Shown here: positions 38,335-47,620 of the stretch, one piece after another
Layout: every line of letters begins with the position of its first letter
Position numbering within the stretch: the first letter of the stretch is position 1
DNA from: Ignavibacteria bacterium
GTDB taxonomy: Bacteria > Bacteroidota > Ignavibacteria > Tepidaquicellales > Tepidaquicellaceae
DNA length: 64,000 bases
Direction: 5' to 3'
NCBI GenBank assembly: GCA_019187405.1
Contig: JABAQZ010000004.1
Span: 140,832 to 204,831, forward strand
Notes under the pieces: generated by a model
The model's input: the letters and a program-made list of their open reading frames with translations, nothing else
Told to the model about the DNA's origin: nothing
The model's database searches: none
Translations under genes and position numbers: made by a program

Positions 38335-39293
38335 AAATATTAAACTGCATAATATTATTTTTGATTACTTCTTTATTTTATTCATGCAAGTTTGATGAAA
38401 TAAAATCTGTAACTACAACAGGGGAATTAAACATTACTGTTGACGAGAATGTCGAACCGCTTATGAAAGACGAGATTAAAGAGTTCATGAGATTAAATCC
38501 TGAAGCTAAGATTAATATGAAGGTTGTTCCAACAAGAGTTGCAAAAGCCGACTTGATAAACGGCGATACAAAGCTGATTGTAGTTACTCGAAATTTTGAC
38601 GAAAAGGAAAATGAGATTCTTCAGAAGAATAAAATGGAAGTAAAAGAATATCCGATTGCAATTGACGGAATTGGTTTCATTGTAAATGTAAAAAATCCGA
38701 TAAAGAGAGTTACTTCGGAGGATTTGAAAAAGATTTTTACGGGTGAAATAACAAAATGGACAGAGGTTAAATCTTCGCAGGATGAAGAACAAAACAAAGA
38801 AGCCGCAAAATTTTTTAATGCTTCAAATGATAAAATTAAACTCTTCATCCAAAGAAAGAATTCATCCACTCATGATTTCGTTTTAGACAGCATTTTAAAA
38901 CAGGTTCAATATTCTACTTCCGGCACTGTATGTTCGACTTCCGTTCAAATGCTTGGTTCAATCAGGGAAAACGAAAGCGCTATTGGAATAATTAACATGA
39001 ACTGGCTGACAACGGGAAAACATGATACCATTGACACAACAGTAAAAGCTCTAAGGATTTCCAAAATACGGGACAATGGATTTCAAGAAGACTTTGCGGA
39101 GTTTCACCAGGGACTCATTTATAATGCAAAATATCCATACAGGAGAACTATTTATGTAATTACATCTGAACAAGATATGGGTTTGGGAACAGGGTTTATA
39201 ACTTTTTTGACAAAGACAGACGGACAAAAGGTAGTTTTGAAAAACAGCCTTGTGCCGGTTACACAGCCTGTCAGATCAATACAGCTAAATTAA
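38331..39293 (+). CDS. PstS-like phosphate/oxyanion-binding lipoprotein
   Basis: The product has 320 residues with a lipobox ending FYSC (Cys19). It has the PBP-like arrangement TTTGELNITVDENVEPLM, DLINGDTKLIVVTRNF, GFIVNVKNPI, the hinge region EDLKKIFTGEITKWTEV, and FIQRKNSSTHDFV. This is the PstS-like domain in its Bacteroidota form, placed between TonB and TPR genes. It may bind phosphate or act as a periplasmic sensor. The pst operon lies about 2.5 kb upstream, so two PstS-type proteins are encoded close together. Confidence 0.82.
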   Translation: MKILNCIILFLITSLFYSCKFDEIKSVTTTGELNITVDENVEPLMKDEIKEFMRLNPEAKINMKVVPTRVAKADLINGDTKLIVVTRNFDEKENEILQKNKMEVKEYPIAIDGIGFIVNVKNPIKRVTSEDLKKIFTGEITKWTEVKSSQDEEQNKEAAKFFNASNDKIKLFIQRKNSSTHDFVLDSILKQVQYSTSGTVCSTSVQMLGSIRENESAIGIINMNWLTTGKHDTIDTTVKALRISKIRDNGFQEDFAEFHQGLIYNAKYPYRRTIYVITSEQDMGLGTGFITFLTKTDGQKVVLKNSLVPVTQPVRSIQLN

Positions 39294-39328
39294 AAACTTT
39301 TACAAATATTGTTTAACATAAATCTAAA

Positions 39329-40765
39329 ATGAGAATTACACTTAAGAATTTACTTGCGTTAACATGTGCTTTGATAGCTTTTTCTTACAGCTATTCACAG
39401 GATAGTTTTGAAAAAGGAATTAATGCGGCAAAGAATGGTGATTATGTTACTGCCGTGAACTTACTCAAATCCACTGTTAATTCAGAAGACAGTTATGAGG
39501 GATTTTATTATTATGGTCTTGCTTTGCTTAATACAGGTTCCATTAAACAGGCGGAGAATGAATTTCAAAAAGCCCTGAAAAAAGACTCTGAAGGTATTGG
39601 AGCGCTCAAAGGCATGGGAGATCTATACAGCAAGAAAAAAGATTATACAAAAGCTGATTCATATTATGATAAAGCAATAAAAGTCGAACCTGAAAATTTA
39701 GATTTAATGCTTGCCAAAGCAAAGAATTTAACAGTTGCGGGAAAGATAGATGATGCGCTGAATGTACTTGCTCTTGCAAAAACCGTTGGTTCGGAAAGTC
39801 CAGAAATATATGTAGGGCTTGGCGATGCTTACTATTATAGAAGGGCATTCAAGCCTGCGGAAGAAAATTATCAGAAAGCATTAAAGCTGAAATCGGGAAA
39901 TGCAAAAGCTTTTTATGGACTTGGAATGATTGCTTTTAGAGAAAGGGAATTTAATAATGCTCTTGATTACTTTAATAAGGCAATTACCTCCAATCCGAAC
40001 TTTGCAGATGCATATCTTGAAAAAGGAAGACTTTTATATTTTAACGAGAATTATGACGAAGCTTTGAAAACATTCGAAAAGTATGCACAGCTTCAGCCCG
40101 GATCCGTTGATGGTCTTACATACATTGCAAAAGTAAAATACGGACAGAAAAAATATGATGAAGCACTTTCTGATCTTGAAAAGATAATCAAAGAAAATCC
40201 GGATGCCGATTTATCTTCAGCATATAAATACATGGCTTACGTTTATAATGAAAAAGAAGAATATGAAAAGGCAAAAGAATACTTTTCTAAAGTACCAAAA
40301 GATTTGTTTGATATTGAAGACCACATTAAACTTGCGCAGATATATTCGAATACAAATGAATTCAGCAAGTCTTATGCTGAATTTGACGAAGCAATAAAAC
40401 AGGACAGCACAGTGCCTTACATATATTATCAGATGGGAATTGTTCAGTTCAATGAAAAAAAATACAGCGATGCCATAATTAATTTTCAAAAGGCAATAGA
40501 CATGGGAACGACACAGCTTGCGGCGTATGTATATAAAGGTCTTTCGCTTTATTCTCTGCAGAAATACGATCAATCGCTGGCTGAATTTAACATTGCCATT
40601 TCCAAAGACGACAAGTATGTGCCGGCATGGCTTTGGAGAGCAAGATCCGAAGTCCAGCTGGATAAATTTGAGGATGCAAAGATCAGTTACAAGAAAGTGC
40701 TTGAGCTCGAACCGGACAACAAAAGCGCTCGGGAGGATTTGGATATTATAGAGAAGAAACAATAA
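39329..40765 (+). CDS. Secreted TPR-repeat protein
   Basis: The product has 478 residues with a signal peptide (1-23, ending YSYSQ). The rest is a chain of about 12 tetratricopeptide repeats: repeated A-x-x-x-Y/F-x-x-A-L/I and P-x-x-x-x-A/G patterns such as YYYGLALLNTGSIKQAENEF and AYLEKGRLLYFNENYDEAL. It likely scaffolds proteins in the periplasm or at the membrane. It is last of the tonB operon, 35 bp after the lipoprotein, and followed by a terminator. Confidence 0.87.
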   Translation: MRITLKNLLALTCALIAFSYSYSQDSFEKGINAAKNGDYVTAVNLLKSTVNSEDSYEGFYYYGLALLNTGSIKQAENEFQKALKKDSEGIGALKGMGDLYSKKKDYTKADSYYDKAIKVEPENLDLMLAKAKNLTVAGKIDDALNVLALAKTVGSESPEIYVGLGDAYYYRRAFKPAEENYQKALKLKSGNAKAFYGLGMIAFREREFNNALDYFNKAITSNPNFADAYLEKGRLLYFNENYDEALKTFEKYAQLQPGSVDGLTYIAKVKYGQKKYDEALSDLEKIIKENPDADLSSAYKYMAYVYNEKEEYEKAKEYFSKVPKDLFDIEDHIKLAQIYSNTNEFSKSYAEFDEAIKQDSTVPYIYYQMGIVQFNEKKYSDAIINFQKAIDMGTTQLAAYVYKGLSLYSLQKYDQSLAEFNIAISKDDKYVPAWLWRARSEVQLDKFEDAKISYKKVLELEPDNKSAREDLDIIEKKQ

Positions 40766-40798
40766 TAAATTTATTCTGAAATTATAAATAGCTAATTT

Positions 40799-40829
40799 AA
40801 TGCGGTTAAAATTTAATCGCATTTTTTTT
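40799..40829 (+). terminator. Terminator of the tonB-TPR operon
   Basis: The arms AATGCGGTTAAA and TTTAATCGCATT pair with one wobble pair and a T8 run follows. It ends just before the M20 dipeptidase ATG. Confidence 0.78.
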
Positions 40830-40833
40830 GAAA

Positions 40834-42210
40834 ATGGAAGCAGTAACCGGATACATAAATAAAAACGAAAAAAATTTTGTTGAGGAGCTCAAGGAGTTTT
40901 TAAGAATTCCTTCAATCAGTACAAATCTCGAGAATAAGTCTGATGTCAGAAAATGCGCAGAGTATGTAAGCGGGCAGATGGAAAAAATTGGTCTTGAGAA
41001 TGTCAAAATATTTGAAACTCCCGGTCACCCAATTGTTTATGGCGAGTATCTGAAAGCAGGCAAAGATAAACCGACAGTGCTTGTGTATGGTCATTATGAC
41101 GTTCAGCCTGTTGACCCGCTGAATTTATGGACTACACCGCCGTTTGAGCCGGATATAAGAGGGGATAATATTTATGCAAGAGGCTCTGCTGATGATAAAG
41201 GACAGGTGTTTATTCATTTTAAAAGCATACAGTCTCATCTCGAGATTAACAAGACTCTTCCTGTTAACGTTAAAGTTTTAATAGAAGGCGAAGAGGAAAT
41301 CGGAAGCATTAATTTGGATAAATTCATTGAAGACAACAAAGAAATGCTTAAGTGTGATTATGTTGTTGTTTCAGATACTTCAATGTTTGATCATGAAGTC
41401 CCGTCGATTTGCTACGGATTAAGAGGACTTGCTTACATGCAGGTTGAAGTAACCGGACCCAACAGAGATCTACATTCGGGTTCATTTGGAGGCGCTGTTG
41501 ATAATCCGGTAAATGCGCTTGCAAGAATTATCTGTAAGTTAAAAGATGAGAAGGGAAAGATTCTCATTGATGGATTTTATGATGATGTACTCAACCTTAC
41601 TCCAAAAGAAAGAGAAGAATATTCAAAGCTTCCATTTGACGAAAAGAAATACATGAAAGGTCTTGAAGTGGATGAGTTATTCGGTGAAGAGGGATATACA
41701 ACTCTTGAGAGAGCGTCTGCAAGACCGACGCTTGACTGCAACGGAATCTGGGGAGGTTTTCAGGGTGAAGGTGCAAAGACAGTGCTGCCATCAAAAGCCG
41801 GAGCGAAAATTTCCATGAGACTTGTTCCGAATCAGGATCCACAAAAAATAGAAAAGCTATTTACCGACTTTGTAAAAAAGATTTCTCCCAAATCGGTTAA
41901 GGTGGAAGTAAAATCTCTTCACGGAGGAAATGGCGCGATAACACCGCTTGATTCTCCTGCAATGGATGCGGCAGTGGAAGCAATGAAAAAAGGATTTGGT
42001 AAAACTCCTTTATTTACAAGAGAAGGCGGTTCGATTCCAGTCGTAAATTCTTTTCAGACTCTTTTAAATGCTCCGGTTATACTTCTCGGTTTCGGACTTC
42101 CGGATGAAAATGCTCATTCGCCGGATGAACATCTGAATTTGAAAAATTTTCAAAGAGGGATACTGAGCATCGCACATTATTTAAACGAATTATCAAAAAT
42201 CAAAAAATAA
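40834..42210 (+). CDS. M20-family dipeptidase (CNDP/PepV-like zinc peptidase)
   Basis: The product has 458 residues. The zinc site of M20 peptidases is clear: VYGHYDVQPVDP (His and the catalytic Asp), RGSADDKGQ (bridging Asp) and EGEEEIGS (general-base Glu and metal Glu). The lid domain contains LHSGSFGGAVDNP, and the C terminus has DENAHSPDEHL with the last metal His. These enzymes cleave dipeptides or Xaa-His type substrates in the cytoplasm. The ATG at 40834 is preferred over the TTG at 40828, which lies inside the T-run of the upstream terminator. The DUF3098 gene follows after 4 bp. Confidence 0.92.
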   Translation: MEAVTGYINKNEKNFVEELKEFLRIPSISTNLENKSDVRKCAEYVSGQMEKIGLENVKIFETPGHPIVYGEYLKAGKDKPTVLVYGHYDVQPVDPLNLWTTPPFEPDIRGDNIYARGSADDKGQVFIHFKSIQSHLEINKTLPVNVKVLIEGEEEIGSINLDKFIEDNKEMLKCDYVVVSDTSMFDHEVPSICYGLRGLAYMQVEVTGPNRDLHSGSFGGAVDNPVNALARIICKLKDEKGKILIDGFYDDVLNLTPKEREEYSKLPFDEKKYMKGLEVDELFGEEGYTTLERASARPTLDCNGIWGGFQGEGAKTVLPSKAGAKISMRLVPNQDPQKIEKLFTDFVKKISPKSVKVEVKSLHGGNGAITPLDSPAMDAAVEAMKKGFGKTPLFTREGGSIPVVNSFQTLLNAPVILLGFGLPDENAHSPDEHLNLKNFQRGILSIAHYLNELSKIKK

Positions 42211-42214
42211 ATTA

Positions 42215-42565
42215 ATGGCAAAATCAAAACAGCACAATGTGCAGTCATTAAAATCGAAAAAACAGAAGAAAGAATTAAGCCATCTGCATTTTGCAATGAC
42301 GGCGAAAAATTACATGATAATCGGCGCGGGAATACTTGTTATCATAATAGGATATGTATTGATGTCGGAAAATTCCGTTGACGGATTTATGCCGACGGTT
42401 GTTGCGCCTATTCTGCTGATTTTAGGATACTGCGTCATTGTTCCGGTTGGAATTTTATTTAACGATAGAGGTGTTACTGAAAGCGAAACGGAAGAAATTA
42501 AAACCGAAACAAAGGCTAATATTCAAAATGTATCTTCTGTTTCATCAAACATAAAAACATCATAG
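42215..42565 (+). CDS. DUF3098 small membrane protein
   Basis: The product has 116 residues. A basic N terminus (Lys-rich, ~35 residues) precedes two helices, YMIIGAGILVIIIGYVLMS and VVAPILLILGYCVIVPVGILF, the pattern of DUF3098. The tail is Ser/Glu-rich. Function unknown. It follows the M20 dipeptidase by 4 bp and is probably co-transcribed. Confidence 0.75.
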   Translation: MAKSKQHNVQSLKSKKQKKELSHLHFAMTAKNYMIIGAGILVIIIGYVLMSENSVDGFMPTVVAPILLILGYCVIVPVGILFNDRGVTESETEEIKTETKANIQNVSSVSSNIKTS

Positions 42566-42593
42566 TTTTTTTGTATTTGTTCTTTGAAATTTT

Positions 42594-42949
42594 GGGAATG
42601 CAACGGTTTCGACGGATTGAAAGATGGTTAGAACTGCATATAGTGTTTCTGCAACCACTTTAAAAAGGCAGAAAAACAATAAACAACAACGTAGATTATA
42701 ACTACGCTATGGCTGCTTAATCATTAAGCGCCTCGTTTTAAAGATTCCCGCTCATCGGAGTTTTTAAAATGTCAATTAGATGAGATAGTTTTGAAAATTG
42801 TCCGGGTTTTCAAAATGAAACCTTACCGGAATTGCAGCTGATCAGGTAAGTCTGTTTGCCGGTTCACTGTGAAATCAACCAACAGACTATATATGTAGAC
42901 GTTTTAATGGTCTTCTTTTCGGACCCGAGTTCGACTCTCGGCATTTCCA
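42594..42949 (+). ncRNA. ssrA: tmRNA (transfer-messenger RNA)
   Basis: The 5' end GGGAATG is followed by the tmRNA hallmark GCAACGGTTTCGACGG. The 3' end has a tRNA-like T-arm (GAGTTCGACTCTCGG) and CATTTCC, which pairs with the 5' end; CCA is not encoded. The tag frame in the middle reads NNNVDYNYAMAA and ends in TAA; the exact resume codon is not certain. The YAMAA ending is like that I recall for Chlorobium tags. It rescues stalled ribosomes with SmpB. The 3' end lies one base from the stop of the convergent glycosyltransferase. Confidence 0.93.
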
Positions 42950-42950
42950 C

Positions 42951-43934
42951 TTAGTTTTTTAATCTGATTCTTTCGGCAGTCTTAATTACTTTTTGAGATA
43001 TCTCTTCTGCATCAGCATCTTTTACATCATTTTCGTTTTTTGAACGCACTACTTCATTTATTTCTGACAATGGTCTGAATTTTTCCAGATTCCATTCCGG
43101 AGCTGGATATACTGCAATGACAGGCTTGTTAAATGCAGAACAAATGTGGACAACAGAAGTATCAGGAGTAAGCACAAAATCAGACTTAAATATTACCTGT
43201 GAGGTTTCAATGATGTCTGAAGTCTCGATAAAACTGATTTTACCTTCATTGAAATTATTCAATAAATTATCAATCAGATCTTTATCTTTTTGTAAACCTA
43301 TCAGATAAACATTTGCAATTTCGGATGTGATTATATTATTCAACACATCAATCCATAATTCTTTTGATAAATATCTGCTTTTATTTCCTGCAGAAACATT
43401 AACAACAAGATTCAGTTTATCTTCATTTTTAAATAAATCAATAAACTTATTTTTTACCAAACGCGGAATATTGTATGAAGGTCTCATTAATCCTGCATGT
43501 GAAGAGCTGTCAAGAAAATTTATGGGAGACAGATTTATGCATACTGCATGTTTACAAAGAGTATGGTCTTTGAGGTCAATGTCGAATATTTTCTTGTCAA
43601 AATTAAAGCCGAGAGAAAATTTTGGTTTTAGAGTTTTGACAAGATATTCGGAAGTTCTCGAGTAATTATCTTTTGTGTCAATCCAGATATCAGATTTCCC
43701 GAAAAGATTTTTAAGCAGTTTTAGAATTCCCGTCGGAGATTTTTCAAATACAATTACATTATCAACCGAACTGTTGTTTAGCGGAATGTCTTTATTCACG
43801 GCTGAAGCAAGAACATTGATTTTCGAATGTGGAAATAATCTCTTTAGTTCATAGAACAGGGGAGTTGTAAGTATCATGTCCCCAATTCTTCCTATCTGAA
43901 CTATCAGAATTTTTTCGGCATTCTTAAAATTCAA
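42951..43934 (-). CDS. Glycosyltransferase family 9 (heptosyltransferase-like)
   Basis: The 327-residue product has the GT9 opening ILIVQIGRIGDMILTTPLFYELKRL, here split as ILIVQIGRIGDM and LTTPLFYELKRL, then NVSAGNKSRYL and the donor-site stretch VLTPDTSVVHICSAFNKPVIAVY. These enzymes transfer heptose or related sugars in lipopolysaccharide core synthesis at the inner membrane face. Its start directly abuts the yidC stop, so it is the last gene of the rpmH-yidC operon. Confidence 0.88.
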   Translation of the reverse strand: MNFKNAEKILIVQIGRIGDMILTTPLFYELKRLFPHSKINVLASAVNKDIPLNNSSVDNVIVFEKSPTGILKLLKNLFGKSDIWIDTKDNYSRTSEYLVKTLKPKFSLGFNFDKKIFDIDLKDHTLCKHAVCINLSPINFLDSSSHAGLMRPSYNIPRLVKNKFIDLFKNEDKLNLVVNVSAGNKSRYLSKELWIDVLNNIITSEIANVYLIGLQKDKDLIDNLLNNFNEGKISFIETSDIIETSQVIFKSDFVLTPDTSVVHICSAFNKPVIAVYPAPEWNLEKFRPLSEINEVVRSKNENDVKDADAEEISQKVIKTAERIRLKN

Positions 43935-45791
43935 TCAACTTCTTTTAGATTTCTGAGCAGGAATTTGCCGGGGTTTTGTATTCTTTCCGTTCTGCTGATC
44001 ACTTTTAACCGATAAGACTTCAGGCTTTTCGGGAGGATTCTTTTTATTCGTGTACCACTGCTGTGCAATCGAGAATAAATTGAACATGAAGTAATAAAGA
44101 TTTAAACCTGCCGGAAAACTGAAGAACAATAACGTCAACATTACCGGCATAATATACACAAGAGCTTTTTGTTTTGGATCGGTCATGGTCATCTTCTGCT
44201 GAAGGAACATCGTTACACCCATAAGTATTGCAAGAAGCGATATTTGATCAATTCCGAATATCGGGATTTTAAAAGGAAGCTTAGCAATGACATCAGGTGA
44301 AGATAAATCACTTATCCACAGAAAGCTTGCATGTCTTAATTCAATCGTCGAATTAAAAACTCCGAACAATGCATAAAGTATCGGCAACTGAATCAGCATA
44401 GGAAGGCAGCCGCCTGCAGGATTGATTTTTTCTTCCTTATAAATTTTCATTATCTGCTGATTTGCCTTTACCGGGTCGTCTTTATACTTTTCTCTGATTG
44501 AATTAATTTTTGGATTTAACTGCGCCATTTTTTTCATCGAGTTCATCTGAGACTTTGTCAGAGGATTTAGCACAATTTTCATCAACAGAGCAAAAATAAT
44601 TATCACAAGCCCCCAGCTTGGAATGACCGTATGTATCAGTAAAAATACGGGAAGAATTACATACTGGGCAATTGGTCTGACAATGAAGTCAAGAGAAAAT
44701 CTTAAAGTCTTTTCAAGTTCAAGAGAATACGATTTCAGGATGCTGTAATCGAGAGGCGTAAGAAGAATTTTGAATGTTGACTTGTCGGAATTGTCATCTT
44801 TGAGATTCATTTTTACGGCAATCGAATAATTTTCTCTTGCTCCTTTATCTTTTAATAGTTCTTTGAATCCCGATAAATACGCACCGTCGCCTTTCATGTC
44901 ATTTGGAATTATGAAAAGACCGAAATACTTTGTTCTCAAACTAACATAATCCGTATTACCGTTAAAATCTTCTTTGTAAGTTTCTTTTTCATCTGAGGCA
45001 TCGAGTGTTTCCAGCTCTCCTCCCATGTGGGCAAAAGCTTCCGAATAAGTAATTTCCTGATCGCTCCTGTATTCAGTCATGTTAAGCGATGATTCCCATA
45101 CGACCTGATATTTGTTATCGGAAATAAATTTCACGGGCTGACTGAATTTATATTCAACGTCAAACTCATACTTATCTTTATAAAAAGTATAAATCTTTTT
45201 TATGCCGGTTAAGCTGTCTCCGGGAAGCGATAAGCTGTATTCAAGCTTAAACGAATTATCGGTGTTAAGATCCACTTTTTTCCATTCCGGATAATCAGAA
45301 TTAAAGACAAGATCTTTTGTATTTATCAGTCTTCCTTCTTTTGAAGTAAAAAGCAGATGCAGTTCTTTTCCTGCTTTCCAGTCAACAAGCTGAAGAGGTT
45401 TGTTGTCCCAGGTAGTATAATTCTTTATTGTATATTCTCTCAGACTTCCGCCGTAATTTGTGAATTCCATTTTCACGATATCATTTTCAAGAATGATTAT
45501 CTTTTCGGGATTAACGGAAGGATATTCTCTGCTTTTTGTATAAAATAAATTACCGTATTTAATTACCAGTGAATCCGTTTTTAAGGAATCAGTTAATTGC
45601 TTCCCTGAAATCGTTGTATCGATTTTTCTTAAGGATTCCTGATTGTCTTTTAATTTCTGCTCTGATCTTAACAGCGAGTCAGCAGCTCTATTTTGCTGTA
45701 TTACTTTTTGTTGATTGCCTGAATTCCAGTAAAGCCATACCATCAGAACTATGCCGATTAACACGAATCCGAAAACTGATCTTTTATCCAT
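43935..45791 (-). CDS. yidC: Membrane protein insertase YidC
   Basis: The product has 618 residues, the length of Gram-negative YidC with the large periplasmic domain. An N-terminal helix (VFGFVLIGIVLMVWLYW), a beta-rich periplasmic domain (~80-355), and the conserved membrane core are visible: WGLVIIIFALLMKIVLNPLT, QLNPKINSIREKYKDDP, AGGCLPMLIQLPILYALF and a basic tail. It inserts and folds inner-membrane proteins. It lies in the conserved order rpmH-rnpA-yidD-yidC. Confidence 0.95.
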   Translation of the reverse strand: MDKRSVFGFVLIGIVLMVWLYWNSGNQQKVIQQNRAADSLLRSEQKLKDNQESLRKIDTTISGKQLTDSLKTDSLVIKYGNLFYTKSREYPSVNPEKIIILENDIVKMEFTNYGGSLREYTIKNYTTWDNKPLQLVDWKAGKELHLLFTSKEGRLINTKDLVFNSDYPEWKKVDLNTDNSFKLEYSLSLPGDSLTGIKKIYTFYKDKYEFDVEYKFSQPVKFISDNKYQVVWESSLNMTEYRSDQEITYSEAFAHMGGELETLDASDEKETYKEDFNGNTDYVSLRTKYFGLFIIPNDMKGDGAYLSGFKELLKDKGARENYSIAVKMNLKDDNSDKSTFKILLTPLDYSILKSYSLELEKTLRFSLDFIVRPIAQYVILPVFLLIHTVIPSWGLVIIIFALLMKIVLNPLTKSQMNSMKKMAQLNPKINSIREKYKDDPVKANQQIMKIYKEEKINPAGGCLPMLIQLPILYALFGVFNSTIELRHASFLWISDLSSPDVIAKLPFKIPIFGIDQISLLAILMGVTMFLQQKMTMTDPKQKALVYIMPVMLTLLFFSFPAGLNLYYFMFNLFSIAQQWYTNKKNPPEKPEVLSVKSDQQNGKNTKPRQIPAQKSKRS

Positions 45792-45815
45792 TTATGAAAT
45801 TAATGATTGTAAATT

Positions 45816-46061
45816 TTAATGCTGAAGAGATTTTAGATTTATAGATTTTTTATTGGGAACAGGGTCATAACCGCCCTCAAAAAAAGGATTACATTTCAGA
45901 ATTCTTTTTACCGTAAGATAAAATCCGTAAAAGAAACCATGAAGTCTGAACGCTTCAATGCCGTAATGTGAACAAGTAGGATAAAATCTGCAGGTTTTCG
46001 GTAAAAGAGGCGAGATCAGAAACTGATATATTTTAATTAAACCGATTGCCGCGTATTTCAT
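45816..46061 (-). CDS. yidD: Membrane protein insertion efficiency factor YidD
   Basis: The 81-residue product has the diagnostic [28 protein letters not shown] and [16 protein letters not shown]. It overlaps rnpA by 29 bp and lies 24 bp before yidC. It assists YidC-dependent insertion at the inner membrane. Confidence 0.93.
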   Translation of the reverse strand: MKYAAIGLIKIYQFLISPLLPKTCRFYPTCSHYGIEAFRLHGFFYGFYLTVKRILKCNPFFEGGYDPVPNKKSINLKSLQH

Positions 46062-46506
46062 ATTTTTTTAAAAATTTATTTATTGACGGAATTAAAGTTT
46101 CCATTTCATTTAAGAAAAAACCGGCTTTTACGTCAGGATAAAGCTTTACGTAATTATATCCCTTTTCGCTTAGTGTGAAAATCATATTTACCTTGATATC
46201 TTGGCAATGCAAGGAATTTTTTCTTAATCTGTACGATTCTTTAATAAGTCTTTTTAAACGGTTTCTGAAAACTGATTTTCTGATTCTTTTCTTTGCAATA
46301 ATAAAGCCCACTTTTATTGAAAATCTTAAAAGCGGGCTTTCTGAATTCTTTTTAAAATCTTCGGTTAATTTATCTGTTTGAATGTAAACTTTTAAAAATT
46401 CCGAACTTAAAACTTTTGAATTTGAAAGTACTTTTGAAAATGCATCAAAACCTCTCAGGATCTCATTTTTTGTCAGCTTAAATTTATATTTGCCATCATC
46501 AGACAA
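46033..46506 (-). CDS. rnpA: Ribonuclease P protein component RnpA
   Basis: The product has 157 residues, slightly long for the family. The RnpA signature is [18 protein letters not shown], with the N-terminal [11 protein letters not shown] and the central strand [13 protein letters not shown]. It binds RNase P RNA and helps 5' maturation of tRNA. The C-terminal extension overlaps yidD. It lies 33 bp after rpmH. Confidence 0.92.
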   Translation of the reverse strand: MSDDGKYKFKLTKNEILRGFDAFSKVLSNSKVLSSEFLKVYIQTDKLTEDFKKNSESPLLRFSIKVGFIIAKKRIRKSVFRNRLKRLIKESYRLRKNSLHCQDIKVNMIFTLSEKGYNYVKLYPDVKAGFFLNEMETLIPSINKFLKKYEIRGNRFN

Positions 46507-46539
46507 GCTATGCCCTTGTGACTTTATAATAATGAAATC

Positions 46540-46698
46540 CTAAGAATGCCTTGTAAATTCATCACTGACACTGAGTTTCTTTCTCCCTTTAGCTCTTCTT
46601 CTTGCAAGTACTTTTCTGCCGTTTTTGGTAGCCATACGCTCTCTGAAACCGTGTTTATTTTTTCTTTTTCTATTGCTTGGTTGATAAGTTCTTTTCAT
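46540..46698 (-). CDS. rpmH: 50S ribosomal protein L34
   Basis: The minus strand encodes 52 residues: [18 protein letters not shown], then [18 protein letters not shown] and [12 protein letters not shown]. This is L34 with the invariant KRTYQPS start and the [12 protein letters not shown] core. It is short and lies directly before rnpA, as in most bacteria. Confidence 0.95.
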   Translation of the reverse strand: MKRTYQPSNRKRKNKHGFRERMATKNGRKVLARRRAKGRKKLSVSDEFTRHS

Positions 46699-46813
46699 TG
46701 CTTATTTAAAATTAATGTGCAAAAATACTAATGTTAACGACGAATTACAAGGAATTTAATATATGAGTCATCAGGCTTGTATATTAACAAAATCTATTCT
46801 TTTAATTCAAATA

Positions 46814-47614
46814 TTAAACTGTTTTTGAAATTAACTTTTCCTGATTAAGTTTATTAAAAAGCAGGTAAATCCCTCCGAAAATCATTATTACGGAGATTAT
46901 CTGTGCCTGACTTAATCCAATCGCGACAATAGGATTTAATCTGATAATCTCTACTAATAACCTCGCTATTCCTGTTAATATCAGATAATAAGCAAAAATT
47001 ATTCCTGACGTTTTGTAGATTTCTCTGCGCTTCCATAAAAAAATAAATATCAGCAATGACGCAATGAATTCATATATCGGGGTGGGATGGACATATACTC
47101 CCTCATGTGTTGGAACGGTTCCGTTTAGATAACTGTATCCGATAAATTCCCAGAATGTTCCGTTAACCGGAATCCCGTAATCACCGTCGCCGGATAAATG
47201 GCATCCGATTCTTGCAATTCCATAAGCAATTGCCGTTGCCGGCGACAACATATCAAAGATTTTAAGTATGGAAAGTTTCTTTGTTTTGCAGTAAATAATT
47301 ATAAGAATTATTGCAAGAAACAATCCGCCGTAAAATGTAAGTCCGGATGGAGAAAACAATACATCTGTCGTAAAAAATGTTGACAGCGGTTTTGACGAAC
47401 CGAAATTCCATTCTTCAAGTATGTAAAAAATCTTCGAACCGACGAGACCGCCGATAAGACTTAAGAATGTAATCATTACTCCGATGTTTTCATCCATGCC
47501 GTTTCTCTTGAGCTCTCTGCTGAATAAAGCGCTTGCTGTAAGGAATGCTATTCCCAGCATTAGTCCGTAACTGTAAACCGGAACGGGACCTATTTCAAAT
47601 AATTTCGGATACAT
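46814..47614 (-). CDS. lgt: Prolipoprotein diacylglyceryl transferase
   Basis: The 266-residue product has seven likely helices. It has the Lgt features YSYGLMLGIAFLTA, GGLVGSKIFYILEEW and a signature region reading ARIGCHLSGDGDYG, with HPTPIYE further on. The usual GRxGNF-N-E-G signature is thus altered. Lgt transfers diacylglycerol from phosphatidylglycerol to the lipobox Cys of prolipoproteins such as the PstS-type proteins here. It sits 6 bp after the 135-residue gene and 115 bp before rpmH. Confidence 0.9.
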   Translation of the reverse strand: MYPKLFEIGPVPVYSYGLMLGIAFLTASALFSRELKRNGMDENIGVMITFLSLIGGLVGSKIFYILEEWNFGSSKPLSTFFTTDVLFSPSGLTFYGGLFLAIILIIIYCKTKKLSILKIFDMLSPATAIAYGIARIGCHLSGDGDYGIPVNGTFWEFIGYSYLNGTVPTHEGVYVHPTPIYEFIASLLIFIFLWKRREIYKTSGIIFAYYLILTGIARLLVEIIRLNPIVAIGLSQAQIISVIMIFGGIYLLFNKLNQEKLISKTV

Positions 47615-47620
47615 TGTTTA

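Noticed and set aside
40217..40822. 201-codon minus-strand frame opposite the TPR gene
   Set aside because: It is the antisense shadow of the TPR coding sequence, with Phe/Ile-rich composition typical of antisense reading.
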